A DNA stretch of 60,016 nt, taken from NCBI RefSeq assembly GCF_003852405.1, contig NZ_QAJM01000047.1, positions 1 through 60,016 of the forward strand, given 5' to 3'. Shown piece after piece: positions 1-7,917 of the stretch. How positions within the stretch are numbered: the stretch's first letter is position 1; each line of letters starts with the position of its first letter. Under the pieces are notes generated by a model, which was not told where the DNA came from, did no database searches, and saw only the letters and a program-made list of their open reading frames with translations. The DNA comes from Pseudomonas sp. KBW05 (lineage in GTDB: Bacteria > Pseudomonadota > Gammaproteobacteria > Pseudomonadales > Pseudomonadaceae). Position numbers and translations under genes: made by a program.

Positions 1-51
1 GAACCATAAGTGGCCGTTACCGAAGAAACGGATATGTACCCCACCAAACCA

Positions 52-744
52 CTACTCCGCAAAACTCCGATCAAAAAAATAAACCTCCCCAACCTTCAAA
101 ACCTCCACCGTCGCCTGCGGCCGCCCACCTTCCCCAGGCTTCTTGCGCCCCGTCTCCCGCAAATACCCCGCTTCAGCCAACTTCAACAACCGCTGGCGAA
201 CACTGGTCTTCAACACCGGCCGCGCCAGCACCACCGAAAAAATCGTAGTAGCCTGCGGCGCACTAAACTCCCCCCCCAAAAACATCAACGGCAAACTGCT
301 GTACAGCGACTTGGACAACAACCGCTCCTGCACCGCCGCCACGATCAGGTTGTGATCGAACGGCAGCTTGATACTCCCATCCGCCACCGCATCCAGCGCA
401 AACCAGGCCTGATGCTCGGCCAGAGCCACCTCATCCGCCACAATCGCCAGGTAATAGGTGGACGACGACCAACAACGCGGATCACGAAACGCATCCCCCA
501 CGGTGCCCACCTGTTCGCTCCAGGCCAGCTCAAACCCCACCTTGTCACTGGCGCGCAACCGCTCCACGGCATCCTTGAGGCTCAGATCCTGCACGCCGCC
601 ATTCACCACCACCCCCGGCAGCGCCCAATGCCCGGCAAAGGGCTCGGCGTCGCGCCTGTTGAGCAGCAGTTTCAATTCGCCGGACGCGCGGCAGTAGGAC
701 AGGACGCAAAGGTCGACGGTATGCAGGTAGGCGCTAAGTGGCAT
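52..744 (-). CDS. nrtR: NrtR-type NAD biosynthesis repressor (Nudix-like domain plus winged helix)
   Basis: The 230-residue protein has an N-terminal Nudix-like half and a C-terminal winged-helix half, the layout of NrtR, which represses NAD genes and leaves DNA when it binds ADP-ribose-type ligands. The Nudix region shows GHWALPGVVVNGG, but the segment that should read REx2EExG reads roughly LKDAVERLRASDKVG, so hydrolase activity is probably lost and the fold acts as a sensor. The C-terminal 70 residues (around VLKTSVRQRLLKLAEAGYLR, then GGRPQATVEV) look like a recognition helix and wing. The gene diverges from pncA-pncB-nadE, its expected target. The start ATG at 744 is the first in frame. 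Function rests on family architecture and context; ligand and operator are inferred. Confidence 0.88.
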   Translation of the reverse strand: MPLSAYLHTVDLCVLSYCRASGELKLLLNRRDAEPFAGHWALPGVVVNGGVQDLSLKDAVERLRASDKVGFELAWSEQVGTVGDAFRDPRCWSSSTYYLAIVADEVALAEHQAWFALDAVADGSIKLPFDHNLIVAAVQERLLSKSLYSSLPLMFLGGEFSAPQATTIFSVVLARPVLKTSVRQRLLKLAEAGYLRETGRKKPGEGGRPQATVEVLKVGEVYFFDRSFAE

Positions 745-843
745 GGGACATCCTTATAAGCAGTGGCAGGGCACAGTCTAACGGAACGAACAGATATGTC
801 ATGAACTGATACAAGCCTATATAAATAAATGTTTCTTGCCATG

Positions 844-864
844 AAAGTACATGACGTGTACTTT
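844..864. promoter_or_regulatory. Palindromic operator in the nrtR-pncA intergenic region (probable NrtR site)
   Basis: A perfect inverted repeat, AAAGTACA-N5-TGTACTTT, lies 26 bases before the pncA start. The intergenic region 745-890 also holds a plausible -10 hexamer TATAAA at 820-825, which would put the palindrome just downstream of the transcription start, a usual place for a repressor. NrtR genes normally autoregulate and control adjacent NAD genes, so NrtR is the obvious ligand, but this is inference from position and symmetry. Confidence 0.6.
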
Positions 865-890
865 TGTTTCCAGGCCACAGGAGAACCGCC

Positions 891-1538
891 ATGACCCTCG
901 CAAAAACCGCCATTGCTTCATTCGACGTCGATGCCCAGAAGAGCTTCACGCCCCTGTGCCCCAACGAATTGCCGGTGGCCGGCGGTGACCGCATCGGCGC
1001 CGAGCTCAACTACATGGCCAGCCTCGCCGGCCACCGCGTTGGCAGCAAGGACGCCCACACCCCGCACGCGCCCTGGGTCGTCGCGCAGCACAGCGAGATG
1101 CTCCAGCCCACCGGCCTGGCCCACGCCGATGTGACCTGGGTCAGCCACTGCGTCCCGGGTACCGAGGGCTTCACGCTGCTGGACGAGTTGCCAACCCCGT
1201 ACGACTACGACTACTTCATCTGGAAGGGTGTCGAACCGGACCTGCATCCCTACGGCGCCTGCTACCACGACCTGCACGACAAACTCTCCACCGGCGTTAT
1301 CGAGTACCTGAAAGCCCACGGCGTGGTGCGCGTGATTGTCGGCGGCCTGGCCTTGGACTACTGCGTCAAGACCACCGCGTTGCAGCTGCTCAAGGCTGGC
1401 CTGGAGGTGGTCCTGCACGTGCCGGCGTGCCGGGGGATCAGCGAGGAGGGCGGCATTCAGGCGCTCAATGATCTGCGTAAGGCCGGTGCTGCAATCAGTA
1501 GTACCCGCGAAGAACTGGCCGCGATGGCCACGCGTTAA
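891..1538 (+). CDS. pncA: Nicotinamidase (isochorismatase-like hydrolase)
   Basis: PncA hydrolyses nicotinamide to nicotinate and ammonia in the cytoplasm, the first step of NAD salvage. The 215-residue protein has the expected triad: Asp14 in FDVDAQKSF, Lys112 in FIWKGVEPD and the nucleophile Cys158 in GLALDYCVKTTA. Length fits the family (about 200-215). The ATG at 891 has AGGAG at 879-883 with a 7-base spacer; an upstream TTG in frame (864) lies inside the palindrome and is not preferred. It is the first gene of a tight operon, with pncB 11 bases downstream and that gene's ribosome binding site overlapping the pncA stop. Confidence 0.94.
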   Translation: MTLAKTAIASFDVDAQKSFTPLCPNELPVAGGDRIGAELNYMASLAGHRVGSKDAHTPHAPWVVAQHSEMLQPTGLAHADVTWVSHCVPGTEGFTLLDELPTPYDYDYFIWKGVEPDLHPYGACYHDLHDKLSTGVIEYLKAHGVVRVIVGGLALDYCVKTTALQLLKAGLEVVLHVPACRGISEEGGIQALNDLRKAGAAISSTREELAAMATR

Positions 1539-1549
1539 GGAGACCCACC

Positions 1550-2767
1550 ATGGAAAGTGCCTACGACTACAACGCCCCGGTGATTCAGGGCTTGCTCGAC
1601 ACCGACTACTACACCTTCACCATGATGCAGGCCGTGCTGCACCAGCACCCCAACGTCGATGTGGAATACAACTTCATCGTGCGTTCGCGGGAAAAGCTCG
1701 GTCACTTGATCCCGGCACTGCGCGATGAGTTGGAAAAGCTCGCCGGCCTGCACATGCGTGAAGGCGAGTTGCGCTTTCTGTTCAACCCGCGCTTTCGCGA
1801 ATACCTCACCCCGGATTACGAGCGCTTTCTCGGCTTGTTCCGTTTCAACCTGCGTTATATCCACGTCAGCGAAGTCGACGGCCAACTGAACATCCGCGTC
1901 ATTGGCCCTATGCTGCACTGCATCATGTTCGAACAACCGGTGCTGGCCCTGGTCAGCGAACTGCGCAACCGCGACAAATACCCTGATGTGACGCTCGAAG
2001 ACGTCACCCGCAAGCTCTATCAGAAGTTCGATTGGCTGGAGAAAAACCTCGGCCGCGAGGAACTGGCCGACCTGCGGGTGTCCGACTTTTCCACGCGCCG
2101 GCGCCTGTCGTTCAAGGCCCAGCGCGAAGTGATCGACATCATGCGCCGCGACTTCCCCGGCCAGTTCGTCGGCACCAGCAACGCGCACCTGGCCTATGAG
2201 TTCGACCTGCCGCTGATCGGCACCATGGCGCACCAATGGCTGATGGTGCACCAGCAACTGGGCCGCCTGCGCGAGAGCCAGAACGCCGCCCTGGAAAACT
2301 GGGTGCGCGAATACCGTGGGCGCCTCGGTATCGCGCTGACCGACTGCATCAGCACCGAGTTTTTCCTCAAAGACTTTGACCTGTACTTCGCCAAGCTCTA
2401 CGACGGCCTGCGCCAGGACTCCGGCGATCCCATCGCCTGGGCCGACAAGGTGCTGGCCCGCTACAAGCAACTGGGCATCGACCCGATGACCAAGGACCTG
2501 ATGTTCTCCGACGGCCTGAACTTCGAAAAATGCCTGCCGATCCTGCGCCACGTGCGCGGCAAGGCGCGGTTCGGCTTTGGCATGGGTACCAGCCTGGCGT
2601 GCGACGTCGACGGTGTGGAACCGTTGAGCATCGTGATGAAGCTGGTGCGAGTGCATGGCGAGCCGGTGGTGAAGTTCTCCGATGACCCGATCAAGAACGT
2701 CTGCGAAGACGCCTCGTTTTTGCAGTACGCCGCCAAGGTGTTCAATGTCGCCAGCGTGGAGGTGTGA
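1550..2767 (+). CDS. pncB: Nicotinate phosphoribosyltransferase
   Basis: PncB joins nicotinate to PRPP, with ATP hydrolysis, giving nicotinate mononucleotide in the Preiss-Handler route. The 405-residue length matches bacterial PncB (about 400). Family landmarks include the N-terminal LLDTDYYTFTMMQAV, the central GTSNAHLAYEFDLPLIGTMAHQW segment holding the histidine that is phosphorylated in this family, and KDFDLYFAKLYDGLRQDSGDP later on. A strong AAGGAG overlaps the pncA stop codon. The nadE start lies one base after the pncB stop, so the three genes are probably translated from one message. NaMN adenylyltransferase (nadD), needed between PncB and NadE, is not in the window. Confidence 0.95.
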   Translation: MESAYDYNAPVIQGLLDTDYYTFTMMQAVLHQHPNVDVEYNFIVRSREKLGHLIPALRDELEKLAGLHMREGELRFLFNPRFREYLTPDYERFLGLFRFNLRYIHVSEVDGQLNIRVIGPMLHCIMFEQPVLALVSELRNRDKYPDVTLEDVTRKLYQKFDWLEKNLGREELADLRVSDFSTRRRLSFKAQREVIDIMRRDFPGQFVGTSNAHLAYEFDLPLIGTMAHQWLMVHQQLGRLRESQNAALENWVREYRGRLGIALTDCISTEFFLKDFDLYFAKLYDGLRQDSGDPIAWADKVLARYKQLGIDPMTKDLMFSDGLNFEKCLPILRHVRGKARFGFGMGTSLACDVDGVEPLSIVMKLVRVHGEPVVKFSDDPIKNVCEDASFLQYAAKVFNVASVEV

Positions 2768-2768
2768 C

Positions 2769-3587
2769 ATGCAAACCCAAGAACGTATCGCCCAGGAACT
2801 GAATATCGACCGCGCGCTGGTCAAGGGCGGCGAGCCCCACGAGATTCAACGGCGCATCGACTTCATCAAGAGCACGTTGCGCCAGTCGGGCTGCAAGGCC
2901 CTGGTGCTGGGCATCAGTGGCGGTGTTGACTCCCTCACAGCGGGCCGCTTGTGCCAGCTGGCTTGTGAACAGATGCGCAGTGAAGGCTACGCCGCGCGAT
3001 TTATCGCCATGCGCTTGCCCTACAACACCCAGGCCGATGAGGGCGACGCCCAGGCCTCCCTGGGCTTTATCACCCCGGACCAGATCGACACCCTGAATAT
3101 CGCCGCCAGCGTCGACGGCCTGATGGCCAACCTGACCGCCAGCGAAGCCAGTGTCGCCCACGTCGATTTCATCAAGGGCAACGTCAAGGCGCGCGCGCGG
3201 ATGATCGCGCAGTACGCCGTGGCCAATCTGCACCACGGCCTGGTCGTCGGCACCGACCACGGCGCCGAAGCGTTGATGGGGTTTTTCACCAAGTTCGGCG
3301 ACGGCGCCTGCGACCTCGCGCCGCTGTCCGGCCTGACCAAGACCCAAGTGCGCCTGCTGGCCACGGCCCTGGGCGCGCCGGACAATCTGGTGCACAAACA
3401 CCCGACCGCCGACCTGGAAGAGTTGCTGCCGGGCAAGTTGGATGAACACGCCTATGGCTGCACCTACGCCGAGATCGACGCCTACCTGATGGGGGAGCCG
3501 GTCAGCGAGCGGGTGAGGGGAATCGTCGAAGCCGCGTATGCCAATACCACCCATAAACGCGCGCTGCCAATTACCCCGGGCCAATGA
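2769..3587 (+). CDS. nadE: NH3-dependent NAD+ synthetase
   Basis: NadE amidates nicotinate adenine dinucleotide to NAD using ATP and ammonia. The 272-residue protein carries the PP-loop SGGVDS at residues 50-55 and later the VVGTDHGAEALMGFFTKFGDGACDLAPL stretch that lines the substrate site. There is no glutaminase domain, so it is the short ammonia-dependent type, as in E. coli. The start ATG at 2769 follows GGAGG at 2758-2762; the frame is open further upstream but that part overlaps pncB. It ends the pncA-pncB-nadE operon, and its stop codon runs into an intergenic hairpin repeat. Confidence 0.95.
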   Translation: MQTQERIAQELNIDRALVKGGEPHEIQRRIDFIKSTLRQSGCKALVLGISGGVDSLTAGRLCQLACEQMRSEGYAARFIAMRLPYNTQADEGDAQASLGFITPDQIDTLNIAASVDGLMANLTASEASVAHVDFIKGNVKARARMIAQYAVANLHHGLVVGTDHGAEALMGFFTKFGDGACDLAPLSGLTKTQVRLLATALGAPDNLVHKHPTADLEELLPGKLDEHAYGCTYAEIDAYLMGEPVSERVRGIVEAAYANTTHKRALPITPGQ

Positions 3588-3589
3588 TC

Positions 3590-3634
3590 GTTCCCACGCT
3601 CTGCGTGGGAATGCAGCCCTTGACGCTCCGCGTC
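3590..3634. repeat. Intergenic double-hairpin repeat after nadE
   Basis: Two perfect short hairpins sit directly behind the nadE stop: TTCCCACGC-TCT-GCGTGGGAA (3591-3611) and GACGC-TCC-GCGTC (3622-3634). Elements with this CCCACGCTCTGCGTGGG core recur between genes in fluorescent pseudomonads. There is no T-tract after it, so any terminator or mRNA-stabilising role for the NAD operon is a guess. Confidence 0.6.
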
Positions 3635-3647
3635 TGCGTTATTGCGC

Positions 3648-3704
3648 TTGCAAGTTGCAAAATTCCGACTAATATAACCCGGGTAAAACAAATAATACCC
3701 GGGT
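3648..3704 (+). promoter_or_regulatory. Promoter with paired ACCCGGGT palindromes before the DUF2239 gene
   Basis: A sigma70-type promoter can be read as TTGCAA (3648-3653), a 16-base spacer and TAATAT (3670-3675). Two identical palindromes ACCCGGGT follow at 3677-3684 and 3697-3704. Their centres are exactly 20 bp apart, about two helical turns, the first abuts the -10 box, and the second ends 8 bases before the ATG. The layout is that of a repressor site bound cooperatively. The ligand is unknown; the DUF2239 protein itself is a candidate. Confidence 0.55.
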
Positions 3705-3712
3705 GATAACCG

Positions 3713-4291
3713 ATGTCTACGCCAAACATTCCCCTGTGCACCGCCTTCGCCAGCCATCAACGCGTGGCGGCGGGTTCCTACGCCCACGTGGCCCACACGC
3801 TGTCAGGCCTTGACCTGGCAACCGGCAGTTTCCTGATCTTCGATGATGCCACCGGCACCCAGGTCGATTACCCCTGGCCGGCGGGTTATGCGCCGGCTCA
3901 GCCAGAGCCGGTCGTGGCTGCTGACGAGCCGCCCGCCGTGCCCTCGGTGGGGCGGCCAAAGCTGGGCGTGGTCGCGCGCGAAGTCACCTTGTTGCCACGC
4001 CACTGGGAATGGCTGGGCCAGCAACGGGGTGGCGCCTCGGCCGCTTTGCGCCGGTTGGTGGATGACGCTCGCAACCTGCACGTCTCCCGTGATCAGATAC
4101 GCCAGGCCAAGGAGGCCAGCTATCGTTTCATGAGTGCCATCGCTGGCAACCTGCCCGGTTTTGAAGACGCCTCGCGTGCACTGTTTGCCCAGGACGCCGC
4201 AGACTTTGCCCACAAGATCGCGCACTGGCCGCTGGACGTGCAGACGTACCTGGCCTGGCTGTCGCGCAATGCCTTTACTGCCCAACCATAA
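3713..4291 (+). CDS. DUF2239 family protein with probable ribbon-helix-helix segment
   Basis: The 192-residue protein matches what I recall of DUF2239 (COG3644), which has no assigned function. Residues 1-60 form a small fold with YAHVAHTLSGLDLATGSFLIFDDATGTQ. A Pro/Glu-rich linker leads to GRPKLGVVAREVTLLPRHWE followed by WLGQQRGGASAALRRLVDDAR. This second part reads like a ribbon-helix-helix DNA-binding unit: a short strand EVTLLP, a helix, a glycine turn and a second helix. The C-terminal 60 residues are helical, with a PLDVQTYLAWLSR segment. It is preceded by paired palindromes and followed after 19 bases by a MATE exporter. A role as local autorepressor would fit but is inference; no enzymatic motif is visible. 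Confidence 0.75.
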   Translation: MSTPNIPLCTAFASHQRVAAGSYAHVAHTLSGLDLATGSFLIFDDATGTQVDYPWPAGYAPAQPEPVVAADEPPAVPSVGRPKLGVVAREVTLLPRHWEWLGQQRGGASAALRRLVDDARNLHVSRDQIRQAKEASYRFMSAIAGNLPGFEDASRALFAQDAADFAHKIAHWPLDVQTYLAWLSRNAFTAQP

Positions 4292-4310
4292 TTCACGGAT
4301 TCGAACCCCC

Positions 4311-5666
4311 ATGGAAGTCACCCAACAACGGCCGTTGTGGCAGATCTACCTGATCTTTCTGGCACCGATGGTGCTGTCCAACTTCCTGCAAAGCTTTTCC
4401 GGCACCCTCAACGGTATCTACGTCGGGCAAATGCTTGGCACCCAGGCGCTGGCGGCCGTGTCGGGGATGTTCCCCATTGTGTTTTTCTTTATCGCCCTGG
4501 TGATTGGCCTGGGGGCCGGTGCCTCGGTGCTGATCGGCCAGGCCTGGGGTGCGCAGGAGACCGGGTTGGTCAAGGTGATAACCGGCGCAACCCTGACCCT
4601 GGGTGCGTTGGTGGGGGTAGTCGCGGCGGTGCTTGGCAGCCTGTTCGCGCGCCCGGCGTTGCAAGCGTTGGGCACGCCGATTGACGTGTTGGACGATGCG
4701 GTGGGGTATGCGCAGATGATGATGTTGATCATGCCGCTGCTGCTGGTTTTTATCCTGTATACCCAGTTGTTGCGCGGTGTCAGCGATACGGTTTCGCCGT
4801 TGCTGGCGCTGGTGGTTTCCACCCTGGTGGGCCTGCTGCTGACCCCGGCGCTGATTCGCGGCTGGATCGGCTTGCCGCCCATGGGCATCCAGAGCGCGGT
4901 GTTTGCCGGGCTGGTGGGCAATGCCCTGGCCATGCTGTTTCTGGTCCTGCGCCTGCGTCACAAGAACCACGTGATGGCGCCCGACCGCGAACTGCTCGCC
5001 GCCTTGCGCCTGGACCGCGTGATCCTCGGCAAAGTCCTGCGTATCGGCCTGCCTACCGGCTTACAGATGGTGGTGTTGTCGCTGTCGGAACTGGTCATCC
5101 TCGCCCTGGTCAACGGCCACGGCTCCCAAGCCACGGCGGCCTATGGTGCGGTGACGCAGATCGTCAATTACGTGCAGTTCCCGGCGTTGTCGATTGCCAT
5201 CACCGCGTCGATCCTCGGTGCCCAGGCCATTGGCGCGGGGCGCCTGGAGCGCATCGGGCCGATCCTGCGCACCGGGCTGCTGATCAACACCTGCCTCACC
5301 GGCGGCCTGATCGTGCTGGGTTATGGGCTGTCGCACTGGTTGCTCGGTTTGTTCATCACCGACGACGTGGCGCGGGTCAACGCCGAGCACCTGCTGCATA
5401 TCATGCTGTGGAGCATCCTGGTGTTTGGCTTCCAGGCGGTGGTCGGCGGCATCATGCGCGCCAGCGGCGTGGTGTTGATGCCGGTGGCGATTTCGATCTT
5501 CTGCGTGCTGTGCGTGGAGCTGCCGATGGCGTACCTGTTCAACGCACATTTTGGCCTGGAAGGCGTGTGGATGGCGTTTCCGGTGACTTACCTGGCGATG
5601 CTCGGGTTGCAGGTCGCGTATTACCGGCTGGTCTGGCGGCACAAGCAGATCACGCGGTTGGTGTGA
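4311..5666 (+). CDS. MATE family multidrug/sodium antiporter
   Basis: The 451-residue integral membrane protein has about twelve hydrophobic segments in two similar halves, the MATE layout (exporters of organic cations driven by Na+ or H+). The N-terminal half contains PMVLSNFLQSFSGTLNGIYVGQMLG and GLGAGASVLIGQAWGA, typical of family helices 1-2; the second half repeats it with GLPTGLQMVVLSLSELVILALVNGHG. The ATG at 4311 is chosen because translation from there begins at the conserved N-terminus; the open frame upstream overlaps the DUF2239 gene. It lies 19 bases after that gene, probably in one transcript. The ribosome binding site is weak, which suggests coupling. Its 3' end overlaps the convergent TetR gene by 17 bases. 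Substrate unknown. Confidence 0.87.
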   Translation: MEVTQQRPLWQIYLIFLAPMVLSNFLQSFSGTLNGIYVGQMLGTQALAAVSGMFPIVFFFIALVIGLGAGASVLIGQAWGAQETGLVKVITGATLTLGALVGVVAAVLGSLFARPALQALGTPIDVLDDAVGYAQMMMLIMPLLLVFILYTQLLRGVSDTVSPLLALVVSTLVGLLLTPALIRGWIGLPPMGIQSAVFAGLVGNALAMLFLVLRLRHKNHVMAPDRELLAALRLDRVILGKVLRIGLPTGLQMVVLSLSELVILALVNGHGSQATAAYGAVTQIVNYVQFPALSIAITASILGAQAIGAGRLERIGPILRTGLLINTCLTGGLIVLGYGLSHWLLGLFITDDVARVNAEHLLHIMLWSILVFGFQAVVGGIMRASGVVLMPVAISIFCVLCVELPMAYLFNAHFGLEGVWMAFPVTYLAMLGLQVAYYRLVWRHKQITRLV

Positions 5667-6237
5667 GTTTCAGGCCGCCCAGCAGCAGCTCCAGACTGAG
5701 CAAACCCTCTTGCAGGCGCGCGTCCGGGTCTTCATCCCGGGCGATCCACAACGCGGTGCTGACCAGGCTGCCATTGATCAGTTGCGCCAGCGCCTGGCTC
5801 GGAACCGGGTGGATCACCTTGGCGTGCATCAAGTCTTCCAGCAATTGGCGCAACGAGGCCACGCAGTGTTGCTGGGAGCCGGTGTCTCCCAGCACGGCAG
5901 GGGCGTCTTGCAATACGATGCGCTGGATCTCGCTGTCTTGGGCCATGCCCAGATACGTCCGGCAGCGCTCACAAAAACCGGCCCAGGGGTCCAGGGCTTG
6001 GTCGGTGATGTACTGCAAGCGCACATCCATCTCGCTGTCGAGTTGCGCGACCACGGCGGCCAATAGGCCTTTCTTGTCACCGAAGTGATGGTACAACGCA
6101 CCGCGGGTCAGCCCGGCGCGGGCGGTAAAGTCGTCCATCGAGGTGTTGGCGTACCCCTGAGTGGCGAATGCCTGGCGCGCGCTGGCGATCAGCCGGGCAC
6201 GGGTGTCTTCGATCATTTCAGCGCGGGCTCGGCTCAT
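5650..6237 (-). CDS. TetR/AcrR family transcriptional regulator
   Basis: The 195-residue protein has an N-terminal TetR helix-turn-helix (about residues 10-55), with TRARLIASARQAFATQGYAN, then TSMDDFTARAGLTRGALYHHFGDKKGLL. The rest is a helical ligand-binding domain of unknown specificity. The ATG at 6237 is chosen because it gives the usual short TetR N-terminal arm; an in-frame ATG at 6273 would place the start inside the operator palindrome and lacks a ribosome binding site. The gene diverges from an MFS transporter across two 17-bp palindromes, the classic arrangement of a TetR repressor controlling an efflux gene and itself. It overlaps the convergent MATE gene by 17 bases, so it might also affect that gene indirectly. 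Confidence 0.9.
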   Translation of the reverse strand: MSRARAEMIEDTRARLIASARQAFATQGYANTSMDDFTARAGLTRGALYHHFGDKKGLLAAVVAQLDSEMDVRLQYITDQALDPWAGFCERCRTYLGMAQDSEIQRIVLQDAPAVLGDTGSQQHCVASLRQLLEDLMHAKVIHPVPSQALAQLINGSLVSTALWIARDEDPDARLQEGLLSLELLLGGLKLTPTA

Positions 6238-6266
6238 GGGGTGGCTCGTTATGGGCAAGTGAGTGA

Positions 6267-6318
6267 TTGACATACGCTGCGTATGTTAAGCATGATTCGC
6301 CACATACGCACCGTATGT
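6267..6318 (+). promoter_or_regulatory. TetR operator pair and MFS promoter
   Basis: Two 17-bp palindromes share the half site ACATACG: ACATACGCTGCGTATGT at 6270-6286 (perfect arms) and ACATACG-CAC-CGTATGT at 6302-6318. Their centres are 32 bp apart. A promoter toward the MFS gene can be read as TTGACA (6267-6272), an 18-base spacer and CATGAT (6291-6296); the first palindrome overlaps the -35 and spacer and the second covers the likely start of transcription. This is what a TetR repressor site should look like. Binding is inferred. Confidence 0.7.
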
Positions 6319-6378
6319 ATTCTGCCTTGCTGGCTTCAGATGGCAAGCCCCAAGGCACAGAGGAAGAGGTCAAGAGAG

Positions 6379-7551
6379 ATGGCAAACCCCTACGCCGCGT
6401 TGTTCCAGGTCCCAGGCGCGCGGGCTTTTGTACTGGCCGGGATGCTTGCGCGCATGCCGGTGTCGATGACCGGCATCGGCCTGATCACCATGCTCGCCCA
6501 AGTGCATGGCGGCTACGGCCTGGCGGGCTCGGTGGCGGCGGTGTTTGCGTTGGCCACGGCGTTTTGCGCGCCGCAGGTTTCGCGGTTGGTGGACCGTTAC
6601 GGCCAGGGCCGGGTGCTACCCATCGCCGCGTTGATCGGTGGCGGCGGTTTGTTGATGGTGCTGTTGTGTACCCGCTTGCAGGCGCCGAGCTGGACGTTGT
6701 TCCTGTTCGCCGCGCTGGCCGGCTGCATGCCGAACATGTCAGCCATGGTGCGGGCGCGCTGGACCGAGTTGTACCGCGGGCAACCCCAGTTGCAAACCGC
6801 GTTTGCCCTGGAATCGGTGCTGGATGAAGTGTGCTTCATCATCGGCCCGCCGATCTCGGTGGGCCTGAGCGTGGTGCTGTTCCCGGAAGCCGGGCCGTTG
6901 GTGGCCGCGGTGTTGCTGGCGGTGGGCGTCACCACCTTTGTGCTGCAACGCGAAACCGAGCCGCCCGTGCATGCGCACCACGACCACCACAGCGGCTGGC
7001 TGATCGCGTCGCCCTCGGTGCTGATCCTGATGATCCTGCTGCTGGCCATGGGCGTGATCGTCGGCGTGGTGGATGTGGTCAGCGTGGCCTTCGCCCAGCA
7101 CCAGGGCCAGCCGGCGGCGGCGAGCATCGTGTTGTCGGTGTACGCCATCGGCTCGTGCCTGGCGGGGCTGGCCTTTGGCACGCTCAAGCTCAAGGCGCCA
7201 CTGCCCCGGCAGTTTCTGTGCTGCGGCGTGGCCACGGCGTTGACCACCTTGCCGTTGTTGCTGGTGACCAACATCCCCGGCCTGGCGGTGGCGATCTTCA
7301 TTTCCGGCCTGTTCTTCGCGCCGACCCTGATTGTGTCCATGGCCCTGGTGGAGCGCATCGTCCCACCCAGCCGCCTGACCGAAGGCATGACCTGGCTAAT
7401 CACCGGCCTGAGCATCGGCGTGGCCATCGGCGCCGCCAGCTCCGGCTGGATGATCGACCACTTTGGCGCCCCCAGCGGGTTCTGGGTGGCGCTGGTGGCG
7501 GGGGCGGTGGTGTTGGGGTCAGCGGTGCTGGGGTATCGGCGGTTGGGGTAG
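6379..7551 (+). CDS. MFS transporter (probable efflux protein)
   Basis: This 390-residue, twelve-segment hydrophobic protein has major facilitator features: a first-half loop SRLVDRYGQGRVLP resembling motif A, and an EGMTWLITGLSIGVAIGAASSGWMIDHFG segment in the second half. A histidine-rich central loop, VHAHHDHHSGW, between the two six-helix bundles is unusual and might bind metal. The ATG at 6379 (MANPYAALFQVPG) follows purine-rich GGAAGAGG (6362-6369). The open frame extends upstream through the operator, so that part is not preferred. Divergence from a TetR gene suggests ligand-inducible efflux. Substrate unknown. Its stop codon directly abuts the convergent hicB stop, with no intervening base. 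Confidence 0.85.
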   Translation: MANPYAALFQVPGARAFVLAGMLARMPVSMTGIGLITMLAQVHGGYGLAGSVAAVFALATAFCAPQVSRLVDRYGQGRVLPIAALIGGGGLLMVLLCTRLQAPSWTLFLFAALAGCMPNMSAMVRARWTELYRGQPQLQTAFALESVLDEVCFIIGPPISVGLSVVLFPEAGPLVAAVLLAVGVTTFVLQRETEPPVHAHHDHHSGWLIASPSVLILMILLLAMGVIVGVVDVVSVAFAQHQGQPAAASIVLSVYAIGSCLAGLAFGTLKLKAPLPRQFLCCGVATALTTLPLLLVTNIPGLAVAIFISGLFFAPTLIVSMALVERIVPPSRLTEGMTWLITGLSIGVAIGAASSGWMIDHFGAPSGFWVALVAGAVVLGSAVLGYRRLG

Positions 7552-7917
7552 TCAGCCAATCGTTGGGAACGGCTCCGCGCAGTGATGTTGTAAAAACTCG
7601 TTCAATGCCTGGCGTGTCAGATCATTGAGTGTGACTTTTTTGCGGGTCGCGGCCAGGGCCGCTGCCAAATGCAGGTCATGGCCGACCCGAACGTTGAACG
7701 ATCCCTTGCACGGTTTTTCGGGTGTTTGCCTAAGGGTTTCGCACGTAGCGAGATAGTCGTCCACGGCCTCGCGAAAGGCCGCGTCCAGCTCGGCGACGGT
7801 TTTCCCTTCGTAGCTGATCAGTGCCTTGATAAACAGCATCTTGCCGAACAGGCAGTTATCTTCGAGGCTGGCCTCGATAGAGCCGATGTAGCCTTTGTGT
7901 TTCAGTTGGTTGTTCAC
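7552..7917 (-). CDS. hicB: HicB family antitoxin
   Basis: The 121-residue protein begins with a HicB partial RNase H-like fold (YKGYIGSIEAS-like start, FGKMLFIKALISYEGKTVAELDAAFREAVDDYLATC) and ends in a ribbon-helix-helix/Arc-type segment FNVRVGHDLHLAAALAATRKKVTLNDLTRQALNEFL. The first half neutralises HicA, and the second half usually binds the operator. The conserved KGSFNVRV start of the DNA-binding part is clear. It overlaps the upstream hicA by 4 bases, so the two are translationally coupled, toxin gene first. Its stop abuts the MFS stop on the other strand. Confidence 0.9.
   Translation of the reverse strand: MNNQLKHKGYIGSIEASLEDNCLFGKMLFIKALISYEGKTVAELDAAFREAVDDYLATCETLRQTPEKPCKGSFNVRVGHDLHLAAALAATRKKVTLNDLTRQALNEFLQHHCAEPFPTIG

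Noticed and set aside
1-51. Sequence at the left edge with CCGTT (14-18) and AACGG (27-31) that resembles a recurrent Pseudomonas intergenic repeat
   Set aside because: Only one copy is visible, the stem is 5 bp, and the window edge cuts it; not enough to call.
4134-4310. N-terminal extension of the MATE gene back to 4134
   Set aside because: It overlaps the DUF2239 gene in another frame and its translation is Arg/Pro-rich, unlike a MATE N-terminus.
6238-6378. Upstream in-frame starts for the TetR gene (ATG at 6273) and the MFS gene (6283)
   Set aside because: Both would place coding sequence inside the operator palindromes and lack ribosome binding sites; the downstream ATGs give family-like N-termini.
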